NCBI GenBank assembly: GCA_014238415.1
Contig: JABABA010000001.1
Location: 1 to 64,000 of the forward strand
Source of the DNA: Planctomycetota bacterium
GTDB taxonomy: Bacteria > Planctomycetota > UBA1135 > GCA-002686595
DNA length: 64,000 nucleotides
Reading direction: 5' to 3'
The translations under genes were made by a program, and so were the position numbers. Positions within the stretch are counted from its first letter, which is position 1. Every line of letters starts with the position of its first letter. Below are positions 24,933-34,036 of this stretch, in pieces. The notes beneath the pieces were generated by a model. The model was not told the origin of the DNA. It did not search any database and saw nothing but the letters and a program-made list of their open reading frames with translations.

Positions 24933-26111
24933 TCAAGTCTGGGGCCGTGAAAGTCGCATGACCCAGGAGTCAAAACAGTCCTGAGCGGGCAGTCCAAGGC
25001 TGCGGTTGAGGGCTGCGGCGCTTTGATTGAGCAGCAAGAGCGGCCAGGCCAAAAGGCCCTTGAGCCGTGTCTCATTGAGATGCATCAACTCGGGGATTGG
25101 TCGGGTCAACTGGTAGCCCCCCCAGCACTCGAAGCTCAAACCTCGCCGTTCCAGCGCACGCCTGACATCTTCTCGCTGCCAGGCTGACAACTCGCGCACA
25201 GGGAGCAGAGGTTTTTTCTGTCGTCGCCGTTTGAACCCCAAAGATCCTCGGTGTGCGTCGCCGATCACCAGTGTTGCTCCGGGGGCCAACGTGGCTGCCA
25301 ATCCGTCAAGCCAGGCTTCCGGGTCAGACGAGAAACTGATCACTCCCGATGAGAGCACAAGATCAAATTGCGCCTCGCCCGCGGCTGGAAAGGGCGGCGT
25401 TTCGCCGAAACCAACGCGCCCGGTGAAGTCGCTTATATTCTGGGCGCGGGCGTTTTCGCCGGTGATTCGGACCATCTCCGGGGAAGGGTCGAAAGCTGCC
25501 AGGGAAGCGCCCGGGTTCTTCAGCGCAGCTTCGATGCCAACCCAACCAGCACCTGAGCCAAAGTCCAGGATGCGCTTGAAAGAGCCATTGCCTGCCAGGT
25601 CCGCAACCGTGCGTCGCATCCAGCGGAAGTGTCGGTAGCTTGGGGTTCCAGGAAAACCATTCCAGCCCGCCGCGTTGGCGTCGAATTTTTCCATGGTGGC
25701 TTTGGGTGCCAGGACCTCGTGGCGCGGGGCAGCAACCATGATCACTCCGTCAACTTGACCTGGACCCTTGTTCGCTTGCACGCCTTGCAGAGTGGTCTGG
25801 GTTAGTTGTCCGGCCACGCTTGTCCAAAGGGCACCCACATGAAATTGTGGCCAAAGAGCATTGCGCCAGGCGGTCAGATCTTCGGGGCTGGCCTGATGGG
25901 AGACCTGCACCAGGAGGGGTGTGCCGGGAGCAAGGCCAGCGCTCAAGCTGGACAGGTCCAGCGGGCTTTCAGGTCGAGCACTGGCGGCGCGCAGGATGCG
26001 CGGCCCTTGACCTGCGGCGTCAAGTTCCAACAGCTGTCCTCCCCCATGGGCGCCAAGGACTTGCTCCAGTGTCGCGTCGTCGGTCTTGCTCATGCTGCGG
26101 GCGGAGGCCAT
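24933..26111 (-). CDS. SAM-dependent methyltransferase, class I
   Basis: A 392-residue protein whose methyltransferase core lies at about residues 165-285. Motif I is RILDFGSGAGWVGIEAA, the acidic SAM-ribose residue is in LAAFDPSPEM, and the motif IV region is FDLVLSSGVISFSSDPEAWL. Residues 1-160 form an N-terminal domain of unknown fold. An alternative ATG at 26093 lies 18 nt inside the start used here. It is 14 nt downstream of the oxygenase-like gene, so the two are probably one operon. The target is unknown. Confidence 0.85.
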   Translation of the reverse strand: MASARSMSKTDDATLEQVLGAHGGGQLLELDAAGQGPRILRAASARPESPLDLSSLSAGLAPGTPLLVQVSHQASPEDLTAWRNALWPQFHVGALWTSVAGQLTQTTLQGVQANKGPGQVDGVIMVAAPRHEVLAPKATMEKFDANAAGWNGFPGTPSYRHFRWMRRTVADLAGNGSFKRILDFGSGAGWVGIEAALKNPGASLAAFDPSPEMVRITGENARAQNISDFTGRVGFGETPPFPAAGEAQFDLVLSSGVISFSSDPEAWLDGLAATLAPGATLVIGDAHRGSLGFKRRRQKKPLLPVRELSAWQREDVRRALERRGLSFECWGGYQLTRPIPELMHLNETRLKGLLAWPLLLLNQSAAALNRSLGLPAQDCFDSWVMRLSRPQT

Positions 26112-26125
26112 GGTTGGGTGAGACT

Positions 26126-27481
26126 CTACCCTTTCGGGCGTCTGCCCCGTCCCCTTGAATTGCGCTTGGCTGAACTGTGCTCGCCAGATCGACTCTTTTT
26201 TCGTCCTGCTCCCAAACGATGTACGGTCTGGTCGAACTCACGCACGGGCTGGCTTTCACGGATCGCCATGGAGAGACCGTAGGTTGCCTCGCTCGAGGCG
26301 CAAAAGACTGAGTGCAGCAGGGTTTTCCGCAGGCCCTGGTTTGGCAGAAGCAGGACATCGCCGGGATCCAGCACCAGAGCGTGGCCCCTGTCCGCCAACT
26401 GGGCGGTGAAAGTAGGCGCCAGGTTTACGATTGTTGCCAGTTGGCCACAGCCCGGCAGGATCAACTGATCGATCACTCTCTCGGGATCGCTGGCAAGTCC
26501 AATCAGGATGGTTCTGGCAGCGGGGCTTGGAATCAGTTTTTCTTCCAGGTGGCGCCAGTCTCCGCTCAAGAGTTCGCGCAGAAATCCCAAGACCTCATGG
26601 GCCAGATCTTGGGTGGAGAGTGCCAGCCAGGCGCTGCGTCCGGCAACCTGAACAAAACAGACTCCCCGTTGGCCGCCAATCAGGGGCTCGTCAAAGGCAT
26701 CGTGGTGGAACAGTGCTCCACCGCCGGGCGTGTTCCAATAGGCAATTGCCTGGGTCAAGAGAGGTGGACTCCCAAGCAGGTTGGTGAGCTGTGTCTGCAA
26801 GGACGGATCTCTGGCGACTGTTTTCATGCCAGGCAGCAGGGCCTGGCCCAGTTCGGCCACCGTGCGGAGGGTGGGCAGGTCCCGGTTGCCTTCGTCTTCG
26901 GGTTCTCTGCCCGCAGAAAGGCGCAGGCGCATGGAGGTCTCGTTGGGGAAATCAGAGAGCATGCTGGCCTTGGCCCAGGTGCGCGCGGCGTCTGGTTTAT
27001 TGAAACTGAGTTTGCAGCAGTCGCGCGCCGGATCCTGGAGCGCTTCCTGGTCAAGTTGACAGGAGAAACCCGCACGGCCCGCCGATTCTGTGGACCAGGC
27101 TAGAAAGTCCTCTTGCTTGGAGAGGGTCTTGAGTAATTCCAGACCAGCCTTGGGCTCCAGGTCCTGGGCATCGAAGTGCCTCGGCAGCAAGATCGGTCTG
27201 GCGGCTGTGAAGCGCTCTTTCGGCTCCTGTTCTCCACCGCGCTCTCGGAGTTCGAGCCAGTGACCATGGTCCTGGCCCCGACGCACAAGATGGTGTTCGG
27301 CGTGGGCCTCTTCCCGCAGGCTGGTGGCGAACTCGGGAGAATCGTCTGGGTCCATAGCCAGGACCCCACGGGCTCCAGGGCAGGGCGGATTCTCCTTGAG
27401 CAGCTCTGCCAGCCAGGCCTTGGCTTGGGCGTGCTCGCTATCTGCATCGAGTTGCTCCTTCTTGTGGCTTGGGTCCTGCAC
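26126..27481 (-). CDS. Jelly-roll (cupin/JmjC-like) Fe(II)/2-oxoglutarate oxygenase-like protein
   Basis: A 451-residue protein with a GTG start at 27481. The C-terminal half has a probable metal triad: H259 and D261 in HHDAFDEP, with the distal histidine at 390 in LLHSVFCAS. A preceding turn, LVLDPGDVLLLPNQ, is typical of jelly-roll oxygenases. A 130-residue spacing between HxD and the distal His is plausible for a JmjC/cupin-type enzyme. The N-terminal ~230 residues are unassigned, and the C-terminal ~40 residues are very basic. It shares an operon with a methyltransferase gene. Oxygenase activity is inferred from the triad only. Confidence 0.65.
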   Translation of the reverse strand: MQDPSHKKEQLDADSEHAQAKAWLAELLKENPPCPGARGVLAMDPDDSPEFATSLREEAHAEHHLVRRGQDHGHWLELRERGGEQEPKERFTAARPILLPRHFDAQDLEPKAGLELLKTLSKQEDFLAWSTESAGRAGFSCQLDQEALQDPARDCCKLSFNKPDAARTWAKASMLSDFPNETSMRLRLSAGREPEDEGNRDLPTLRTVAELGQALLPGMKTVARDPSLQTQLTNLLGSPPLLTQAIAYWNTPGGGALFHHDAFDEPLIGGQRGVCFVQVAGRSAWLALSTQDLAHEVLGFLRELLSGDWRHLEEKLIPSPAARTILIGLASDPERVIDQLILPGCGQLATIVNLAPTFTAQLADRGHALVLDPGDVLLLPNQGLRKTLLHSVFCASSEATYGLSMAIRESQPVREFDQTVHRLGAGRKKSRSGEHSSAKRNSRGRGRRPKG

Positions 27482-27624
27482 GTCCTAGAGTCTGAGCTAT
27501 GGGGGTGGGGCAGTTGGCTCTCATCTCGTCCGTGTCGATTCCCATGTGGGGCAAGCTATGCTCATGTGGCAAGATGACTTGCCTGCGTGCCCAGCGGATT
27601 ATTCAGCCAGGCCCCCCAAGATTC

Positions 27625-29262
27625 ATGGCCCAGACCAGTCCCGAGCCCCTCCTCACCCTGCGCCTCACGGGCCTCGTCCAGAGCCTGGAAGAGGGGGATT
27701 CTGAACTCCTTGCCCGCGCGGCCAGGCGCCTCGGGATTGGTGATCAGGACTTGCGTGGGGCACGCATCGCCCGCCGTTCGGTGGATGCGCGCAGGCGGCC
27801 TCCGTGTCTGCCAGTGCAGGTTGATCTGGTGGTGCGCGCGGGATTTCAGTCCCGCGCCCTGGCGCGTGAAGAGCGCAGTGGATACCTGCGCCCAGCGCCA
27901 ATTCCGGGCAGCTTGATTCCGGATCAGCCCGCGGGGCCCCTGGGCCGGGGACACATCGTGGTGGTGGGCAGCGGTCCAGCGGGGGTCTTTGCTGCCCTGC
28001 CCCTGGCCCTTGGGGGTGCCTCCGTGACGGTGCTCGAAAGGGGCGCGGTGCTGGAGGATCGTCACCGCCGTCTGGTTCCCTTCCACCGGGGCAGAGCCCT
28101 TGACCCAGAAACCAACCTGCTCTTCGGGGAAGGTGGTGCCGGTACCTACTCCGATGGCAAGTTGTACACCCGCATCGACGATCCCCTGGAGGTGCCGATT
28201 CTGGAGGAGCTTGTTGCTTGCGGCGCCCCCGCAGAGATTCGCTTCGACGCGCGGGCGCACATTGGAACCGAGGGGTTGCACGCGCTTCTGCCCCGGCTAC
28301 GCCAGCGGCTGATTGATGCGGGGGTGACTTTCGCCTTTGACACGCGCTTTGAGGGCCTCGAACTCGATGAGGGACCGCCTCGGCGGGTGACCGGTGTGCG
28401 CACATCCCAAGGACCCCTTGCCTGTGATGGATTGATCTTGGCCACGGGCCACAGCGCTCGGGATACGTGGCGCATTCTTGCGGGTCAGGGAGTTCCCTTC
28501 GAGGCCAAGGCGTTTCAATTCGGCGTCCGCATTGAGCACCCCCAGGAGATGATTACCAGTGCCCGTTATGGCTCGGAGGCGGAGCTTCTGGGTCCCGCTT
28601 CCTACAGTCTGACCTGCAAGGGCAGTGACCAGACCCAAGGTGTTCACAGTTTCTGCATGTGCCCTGGAGGTCGGGTCGTTGCCAGTGTGAACGAGGAGGG
28701 GACTCTCTGCACCAACGGCATGAGCAACGCGACCCACTCGTCACCTTGGGCCAACTCTGGCTTGGTGGTGACTGTCAACCCCCATCAGTTTGCGGGGGCC
28801 GCAGATGATCCCTTCCGGGGCACCCATTTTCAGCATGAACAGGAACGTGCAGCGTTTGAGGCGGGGGGCGGGACCTATGCCGCCCCTGCCCAGCGGGCGG
28901 ACGACTTCCTTGCGGGCCGCCTGAGCAGCGGCGAGCTGAAAACCAGCCTGGTTTTCGGGGCCCAGGCCGCGCGCTTGGATGAGTTGCTTCCGGACTTCGT
29001 GACCCTGGCCTTGCGTCAGGCCCTCAAGCGCTTCGAGGCACAGATCACGGGCTACAGCGGTTCCGATGGGCTGCTCTTGGGGGTTGAGTCCCGAAGCTCC
29101 GGCCCGATTCGCATTCCCAGGGACCGCAAGACGCGGCTGGTGAGGGGTTTCTCCAACCTGCAGGCGGTGGGGGAAGGAGCTGGCTGGGCCGGGGGCATCA
29201 TGAGTGCGGCCATTGACGGGGCAGGGGCGGCCCTGTGCCTGTACGGCCTGGGGAACTCCTGA
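27625..29262 (+). CDS. FAD-dependent dehydrogenase (COG2509-like)
   Basis: A 545-residue flavoprotein. Residues ~110-140 carry the dinucleotide-binding motif VVVGSGPAGVFAALPLALGG, followed by VLERG. A conserved block, LFGEGGAGTYSDGKLYTRI, and a C-terminal GEGAGWAGGIMSAAIDG FAD motif match the uncharacterised FAD-dependent dehydrogenase family. The N-terminal ~100 residues form the family's substrate-like domain. The ATG at 27625 is favoured; an in-frame ATG at 27574 is possible. It diverges from the oxygenase-like gene. The physiological electron donor is unknown. Confidence 0.85.
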   Translation: MAQTSPEPLLTLRLTGLVQSLEEGDSELLARAARRLGIGDQDLRGARIARRSVDARRRPPCLPVQVDLVVRAGFQSRALAREERSGYLRPAPIPGSLIPDQPAGPLGRGHIVVVGSGPAGVFAALPLALGGASVTVLERGAVLEDRHRRLVPFHRGRALDPETNLLFGEGGAGTYSDGKLYTRIDDPLEVPILEELVACGAPAEIRFDARAHIGTEGLHALLPRLRQRLIDAGVTFAFDTRFEGLELDEGPPRRVTGVRTSQGPLACDGLILATGHSARDTWRILAGQGVPFEAKAFQFGVRIEHPQEMITSARYGSEAELLGPASYSLTCKGSDQTQGVHSFCMCPGGRVVASVNEEGTLCTNGMSNATHSSPWANSGLVVTVNPHQFAGAADDPFRGTHFQHEQERAAFEAGGGTYAAPAQRADDFLAGRLSSGELKTSLVFGAQAARLDELLPDFVTLALRQALKRFEAQITGYSGSDGLLLGVESRSSGPIRIPRDRKTRLVRGFSNLQAVGEGAGWAGGIMSAAIDGAGAALCLYGLGNS

Positions 29263-29316
29263 GGCCTATCCTCGAAGACCTGCAGCGGGTCTGGGCCCCT
29301 CATGACTCCGGCAGGC

Positions 29317-29322
29317 TAGAAT
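29317..29322 (+). promoter_or_regulatory. -10-like hexamer TAGAAT, 6 nt before panB
   Basis: TAGAAT is followed by six bases and the panB ATG. Transcription from such a box would begin at or next to the start codon. No -35 box is evident. Confidence 0.6.
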
Positions 29323-29328
29323 GCAGCC

Positions 29329-30150
29329 ATGTCCAGTCAAGACGAGAGGTTCGAGAAGAAGGTCACCACCCAGGTCCTGCGGGAGATGAAGGCCCGCGGG
29401 GAGAAGATTGCCTGCCTGACCGCCTATGACTGCACCATGGCGGGGTTGGTCGACGCTTCAGGGGTCGATGTGATCCTGGTGGGTGATTCGGTTGCCATGG
29501 TTGTGCAGGGACTCGACACCACCGTGACCGTGACATTGGAAAACATGCTCTACCATGCTGCGCTCGTGCGTCGCGGAGTGAAGCGCGCTCTGGTGGTGGG
29601 GGACCTGCCTTTCATGAGCTATCAGGTCAATGTGGATGACGCATTGCGCAACGCTGGACGAATGGTCAAGGAGGCCGGCGTTGAAGCGGTCAAGGTGGAA
29701 GGGGGTGAGGTGGTTTGCGAAGCGGTGCGGCGCATGGTGCGCGTGGGTATTCCGGTCATGGGCCATCTGGGTTTGACCCCCCAGTCGATTCACTCCTTCG
29801 GCACCTACAAGGTGCGCGCTCGGGAGCAGAAGGAGGCCGATACTTTGCTGCGGGACGCGGCCCTGCTTGAAGAGGCGGGGGCCTTTGCCATCGTGATCGA
29901 AAAAGTGCCTTCGGAGTTGGCGAAGGAAGTTGCCGCTGCGGTGCAGGTGCCCGTGATTGGCATCGGTGCGGGGCCCCATGTGGACGGCCAGATTCTCGTG
30001 AGCCACGACATGCTCGGACTCTATACGCGCTTCCATCCGCGCTTTGTGCGGCGCTACGGCAGTGTGGCTGAGGATATGAAGGACTCGTTCAGCCGTTACA
30101 AAGCCGATGTCCGCAGCCTGGAGTTCCCGAACTCCGACGAGAGCTACTGA
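29329..30150 (+). CDS. panB: 3-methyl-2-oxobutanoate hydroxymethyltransferase
   Basis: A 273-residue enzyme that adds a hydroxymethyl group from methylene-tetrahydrofolate to ketoisovalerate, the first committed step of pantothenate synthesis. Signatures are IACLTAYDCTMAGLVDASGV, VGDSVAMVVQGLDTTVTVTL, PVMGHLGLTPQSIHSFG and GIGAGPHVDGQILVSHD, with metal and substrate residues intact. No panC or panD is nearby. The gene stands alone with a -10-like box 6 nt before its ATG. Confidence 0.95.
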   Translation: MSSQDERFEKKVTTQVLREMKARGEKIACLTAYDCTMAGLVDASGVDVILVGDSVAMVVQGLDTTVTVTLENMLYHAALVRRGVKRALVVGDLPFMSYQVNVDDALRNAGRMVKEAGVEAVKVEGGEVVCEAVRRMVRVGIPVMGHLGLTPQSIHSFGTYKVRAREQKEADTLLRDAALLEEAGAFAIVIEKVPSELAKEVAAAVQVPVIGIGAGPHVDGQILVSHDMLGLYTRFHPRFVRRYGSVAEDMKDSFSRYKADVRSLEFPNSDESY

Positions 30151-30176
30151 GTCCCGGCCGGCTCCCCTGCAGCGCC

Positions 30177-31382
30177 CTAATCGGGGTCGTCCTGCTTCTT
30201 CTTGAGGGCATCGCGGAAGAGATTGCCCAGGTTGGTGCCCAGGTTGCCTTCCCCGGGACGTGCCAGGTTCTTGTCGATCACGTCGCTGTCCACCGCATCT
30301 TCCGAACCCAGAACCGCTCCACGGGAGTCCAGGCGGGTGAGGGAAATGCGTTTGGCTGCGGAGTCTACGCCGCTCACGCGCACGGTGACTTCCTCGCCCA
30401 TGGAAAGCACATCTCCGGCGCGACGAACCCGATCCTTGCCCAGTTGAGAAACATGCAGCAGGCCGTCAAGACCCGGGGCCAATTCGATAAACGCCCCAAA
30501 GTCCGCCAGGCGCGTGACCTTGCCGGTCACCTCCCGGTCCGCGGGGAAGCGCTCGTGCACATCATCCCAGGGGTCCGGCAGGAGTTGCTTGATGCCCAGG
30601 CCGATGCGCTTGCCGCCGTCCTTGATTTCGAGAATCTTGACCTCGACTTCCTGGCCTTGCTCCAGCTCGGTTGACGCATCCTCGATCCGCTTGTGGCTGA
30701 TGTTGGAAACATGCAGCAGACCCTCGAGTCCATTGCCCAGGTCGACGAAGGCCCCGAAGGGCTCCAGGCGCGAGACCTTGCCCTTGGTAATCGTGCCTAT
30801 CTGCAGGCTGCCCGCTGCTTCTGCCTGGGCTGCCCTGCGTTCGGTCTCCAGGACCTTGCGTCTGGAGAGCAGCACCCGGTCCTTGTCGCGGTCGATCTCC
30901 ATCACTTCCGCGAGCATTGTCTGGCCGATGAAGCGCGCGAGGTCCTCCTCATGTCCGATAGTCACCTGGCTGGCGGGCATGAACGCTCGGTGTTTGCCGA
31001 TCAATAGTTCAAGACCTCCCTTGTTCTGGCCACTGACGCGGGCGCGTACATGGGAGCCAGGTTCGAGTTCATTCCAGGCGGCCACTTCCTTGGCGCCAGT
31101 GAGGGACAGGAGCCAGAGGCCATCCTCTCGGCCGTGCAGGGCAAAGCGCATGCTGCTGCCCACCACCGGGTCCTCCTCGAACTCACTGCGGGAGACCACC
31201 CCCTGGGTGCGCGGGCCGATGTCCACAATCACATCGTTTCCATTGATGCCCTGAATGGTGCCGGTCCAAAGACGCTCGCCATCGTTCTCCTCGGATTCTT
31301 CCTGTTTGCCCAGGTCCTGCAGGTTGATGCCGGAGAGTGCGTCGTTGATCTCGCGGTCGAGTTCGTCGGGGGGAGGGGGCAT
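30177..31382 (-). CDS. S1-domain RNA-binding protein (ribosomal protein S1-like)
   Basis: A 401-residue protein with four S1 OB-fold modules at about residues 30-95, 105-170, 185-260 and 275-350. The last two are the most typical, with KVSRLEPFGAFVDLGNGLEG and KVTRLADFGAFIELAPGLDG. It could be the main bpS1 or an accessory RNA-binding protein; four domains fit shorter bacterial S1 forms. The ATG at 31382 is preferred over a TTG at 31451, because a TACAAT box lies between them and the first 23 codons lack family homology. It follows the SDR gene closely. Confidence 0.85.
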   Translation of the reverse strand: MPPPPDELDREINDALSGINLQDLGKQEESEENDGERLWTGTIQGINGNDVIVDIGPRTQGVVSRSEFEEDPVVGSSMRFALHGREDGLWLLSLTGAKEVAAWNELEPGSHVRARVSGQNKGGLELLIGKHRAFMPASQVTIGHEEDLARFIGQTMLAEVMEIDRDKDRVLLSRRKVLETERRAAQAEAAGSLQIGTITKGKVSRLEPFGAFVDLGNGLEGLLHVSNISHKRIEDASTELEQGQEVEVKILEIKDGGKRIGLGIKQLLPDPWDDVHERFPADREVTGKVTRLADFGAFIELAPGLDGLLHVSQLGKDRVRRAGDVLSMGEEVTVRVSGVDSAAKRISLTRLDSRGAVLGSEDAVDSDVIDKNLARPGEGNLGTNLGNLFRDALKKKQDDPD

Positions 31383-31419
31383 AGAGGTGATGTTGCTTTC
31401 TTGAAGAGGTTCAGCACTG

Positions 31420-31425
31420 ATTGTA
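31420..31425 (-). promoter_or_regulatory. -10-like TACAAT for the S1-domain gene
   Basis: On the minus strand, TACAAT lies 37 nt upstream of the ATG at 31382. A TTGAAC about 20 nt further upstream is a loose -35 candidate. This favours the ATG at 31382 as the start. Confidence 0.4.
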
Positions 31426-31447
31426 GAGGCCCGGGACCCGGATGGGT

Positions 31448-32188
31448 TCAAGAGTCCCGACTCACATCCCGGGTTGAGGATTGGCAGGTGGGCCAGAGCA
31501 CGATTTCGCCGATGTTGACATGGGCCGGGCGGGTGACCGCGAAGAGCACTGCCTCGGCCACATCAAGAGGCGTCAGGGGCTGCATGTTTTCATAGACCTT
31601 GGCGGCTGCCTCCGGATCTCCCAGGCGCGCCAGGGTGAACTCGGATTGCACCATGCCCGGATCCACCGTGGTAAAGCGCACACCCTTGCCACCCGCATCC
31701 ATGCGCAGGGATTCATAGACCGCTCGCACTCCGTACTTGCTTGCGTTGTAGACGTTGCCAGCGGGGTAGACCTGACGGCCCGCCACGCTGCCCAGAAGCA
31801 CCAGATCCCCGTGTCCTTGCTGGAGCATGGCGGGCAGCGCCGCGTGCACCACATGCAGCACACCTTTCAGGTTCGTGTCCAGGGTTACCGCCCAGTCCTC
31901 CGGGTTTCCATCCTGGATGAGGTCCAATCCCCGGGCCAGACCTGCGCTGGCCACCACCACATCAAGTTGGCGACCGGCTACGGCGTCCTTGACCTGGGCT
32001 GCATCGCACACATCCAGGGGCACGACCTCGGCGCTGTCCAGCTCATCTGCCAGAGCCTCAAGCCGATCGGCGCGCCGGGCTGAAAGCAGAACATGGGCTC
32101 CCTCCGAGCAAAGGGCGCGGGCGGTGGCGGCGCCGATGCCTGCTGAGGCTCCAGTGACCCAGGCGGTTTTTCCTTTCAGGCTTTCCAT
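31448..32188 (-). CDS. Short-chain dehydrogenase/reductase (YdfG-like)
   Basis: A 246-residue classical SDR. The NAD(P) site TGASAGIGAATARAL is followed by the serine in VLLGSVAGRQ and the catalytic YNASK. The C-terminal part, TPLDVAEAVLFAVTRPAHVNI, matches serine/3-hydroxy acid dehydrogenases of the YdfG type. The ATG at 32188 gives a typical start just before the Rossmann fold; an in-frame ATG at 32227 and a GTG or ATG between are alternatives. The substrate is unknown. Confidence 0.9.
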   Translation of the reverse strand: MESLKGKTAWVTGASAGIGAATARALCSEGAHVLLSARRADRLEALADELDSAEVVPLDVCDAAQVKDAVAGRQLDVVVASAGLARGLDLIQDGNPEDWAVTLDTNLKGVLHVVHAALPAMLQQGHGDLVLLGSVAGRQVYPAGNVYNASKYGVRAVYESLRMDAGGKGVRFTTVDPGMVQSEFTLARLGDPEAAAKVYENMQPLTPLDVAEAVLFAVTRPAHVNIGEIVLWPTCQSSTRDVSRDS

Positions 32189-32255
32189 GGGGGAGACCAT
32201 ACGGTTTTGGGTAGGCGCCCCTGCCATTTTGCTGCGCGGCCTTGAGTGCGGACCT

Positions 32256-32261
32256 TACAGT
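32256..32261 (+). promoter_or_regulatory. -10-like hexamer TACAGT, 6 nt before the amidohydrolase
   Basis: TACAGT is followed by six bases and the ATG at 32268, the same geometry as upstream of panB and the OsmC gene. Confidence 0.5.
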
Positions 32262-32267
32262 AGTGGC

Positions 32268-33980
32268 ATGAACATTGGTCTGTTTGCCCTCTCCGCCGCT
32301 GCCCTGTTTTCGCCCCAGGACCTGTTGATTCATGGGGGCACGATTCGGCCGGGAGTGACTGCCTCTGGGGACGGGAGGTTGGTCGCACTCGATCCCGTGC
32401 CTGCGCTGCTGGTCAGGGACGGAATGATCGTGGCATCGGGGGATCTGGACCGGCTGCGCGCCCTGGGGCCAGCGGCTGCGGAACTCGATCTTGAGGGCGC
32501 AGTCCTGATTCCTGGTTTGCAGGATGCTCACGGGCACCTGTTGGGTCTGGGGGAGATGCTTGAACAGGTGGATCTGGTGGGGGTGCAGTCCTATTCCGAA
32601 CTGATCAGGTTGGTGACCGCCGCTGCAGAGAATCTGCCCGCGGGTGCTTGGGTCTTAGGGCGCGGCTGGGATCAGACGCGCTGGGAAGGAGCGGAGTTTC
32701 CTCACCACGCGGCCCTCTCGGAGGCTGTGCCGGACAATCCTGTTCTGCTCGATCGCATCGATGGTCACGCCGTATTGGTGAATCATGCGGCGCTTGAGCT
32801 GGCGGGGCTCGTGGGCGAGGACAGGGGGGAGCCGGATCCCAGCGGGGGCCGCATCCTGCGGGATGAAGCAGGTCGGCCTACGGGAGTCCTGATTGATCGT
32901 GCCATGGGACGCGTGACCCGTTGGCTGCCACCGGCTCGGAAAGAAGATGTGCGTCGGCGGATTCTGGCGGGGGTGCATCGGGCTCTCGCCGTGGGCCTTT
33001 GTTGTGTGCACGACATGGGCACAGATCGCTTGACCCTCGAGGTTCTTTCCCAACTACGGGACGAGGGTCAATTGCCCCTGCGGGTGGCAGCTTATCTGCC
33101 AGGGAACTCTCTTCTGAGGGTGAACGAGTTGTATGGATTGGCGGCTCTCGGGGACAGTCGTTTCCAAGTGGCTGGTGTCAAGTTGATGGTGGATGGTGCT
33201 CTTGGGTCCCGTGGAGCTTGGCTCCTGGCGGACTACACCGATGAGCCAGGGCACCGGGGACTCCAGCGTTTTGAAGATTCTGAGTTAGTGCGGCTGGTGC
33301 GCCTCTGCGCAGAAGCAGGACTGCAGCCGGCGACCCATGCGATTGGAGACGCGGCAGTGCGTCAGGTCCTGGACGCCTACGGGGTGGTGGCGGGCGAACT
33401 TCCCTCAGCTCGCGGTTTCCGGGAGGGTCCCGTGCCATTGCTGCACCGTCTGCGTCCGCGTCTGGAACACGCCCAGGTGGTGGCCCCGGGGGATTGGCAT
33501 CGTCTGGCTGCGCTGGGGGTGATCCCTTCCATGCAGCCCACCCACGCCACCAGTGACTTGCGTTGGGCCGAGGATCGGCTGGGAGCGGAGCGCGCGCGGG
33601 GAGCCTACGCATGGCGACGCCTGCATTCTGCTGCTGCACCCCTGGCCTTTGGCAGCGACTTTCCCGTGGAACGACCGGATCCCCTGGAGGGGATCTATGC
33701 GGCCATCACCCGCCAGGACGCAGAGGGTAATCCTGAAGGGGGTTGGTTGCCCGACCAGCGCTTGAGCGCGGCGGAGGCCGTGGGGGCCTTTACCAGCGGT
33801 GCGGCTTTCGCCCTGAGAGAGGAGACCACCCGGGGCAGCTTGTCGGTGGGCTACGCCTTCGATGGAACGGTTCTGGATCTGGATCCTTTCACCTTGGATT
33901 CAAAGAGCGCCGGCCAACTCCTGGGGGCCAAGGTCTTATTGACTCTGGTGGATGGCGAGATCGTATTCGACGGGCGCTGA
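32268..33980 (+). CDS. YtcJ-like metal-dependent amidohydrolase
   Basis: A 570-residue amidohydrolase of the YtcJ/Amidohydro_3 type. The metal-binding entry motif is PGLQDAHGHLLGL. GAWVLGRGWDQTRW and LDRIDGHAVLVNHAALE are family hallmarks. KLMVDGALGSRGAWL and THAIGDAAV hold later ligands, and FGSDFPVERPDPLEGIYAA the catalytic aspartate. The long open frame upstream (from 31827) is shadow; the ATG at 32268 begins a short signal-like hydrophobic stretch (GLFALSAAALF), so the enzyme may be exported. The substrate is unknown. Confidence 0.92.
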   Translation: MNIGLFALSAAALFSPQDLLIHGGTIRPGVTASGDGRLVALDPVPALLVRDGMIVASGDLDRLRALGPAAAELDLEGAVLIPGLQDAHGHLLGLGEMLEQVDLVGVQSYSELIRLVTAAAENLPAGAWVLGRGWDQTRWEGAEFPHHAALSEAVPDNPVLLDRIDGHAVLVNHAALELAGLVGEDRGEPDPSGGRILRDEAGRPTGVLIDRAMGRVTRWLPPARKEDVRRRILAGVHRALAVGLCCVHDMGTDRLTLEVLSQLRDEGQLPLRVAAYLPGNSLLRVNELYGLAALGDSRFQVAGVKLMVDGALGSRGAWLLADYTDEPGHRGLQRFEDSELVRLVRLCAEAGLQPATHAIGDAAVRQVLDAYGVVAGELPSARGFREGPVPLLHRLRPRLEHAQVVAPGDWHRLAALGVIPSMQPTHATSDLRWAEDRLGAERARGAYAWRRLHSAAAPLAFGSDFPVERPDPLEGIYAAITRQDAEGNPEGGWLPDQRLSAAEAVGAFTSGAAFALREETTRGSLSVGYAFDGTVLDLDPFTLDSKSAGQLLGAKVLLTLVDGEIVFDGR

Positions 33981-34024
33981 GGGCTGGCTGCCTCTCGGGG
34001 TCGCTTGGGGCTCATGCGGCGCGC

Positions 34025-34030
34025 TAGACT
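34025..34030 (+). promoter_or_regulatory. -10-like hexamer TAGACT, 6 nt before the OsmC-family gene
   Basis: TAGACT is followed by six bases and the ATG at 34037. A TTGGGG 14 nt upstream is too close for a standard -35 box. Confidence 0.55.
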
Positions 34031-34036
34031 CAGGTC

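Noticed and set aside
31827-32267. 147-codon extension before the amidohydrolase
   Set aside because: Antisense to the SDR gene; homology to YtcJ-like enzymes starts only at the ATG at 32268, which also has its own -10-like box.
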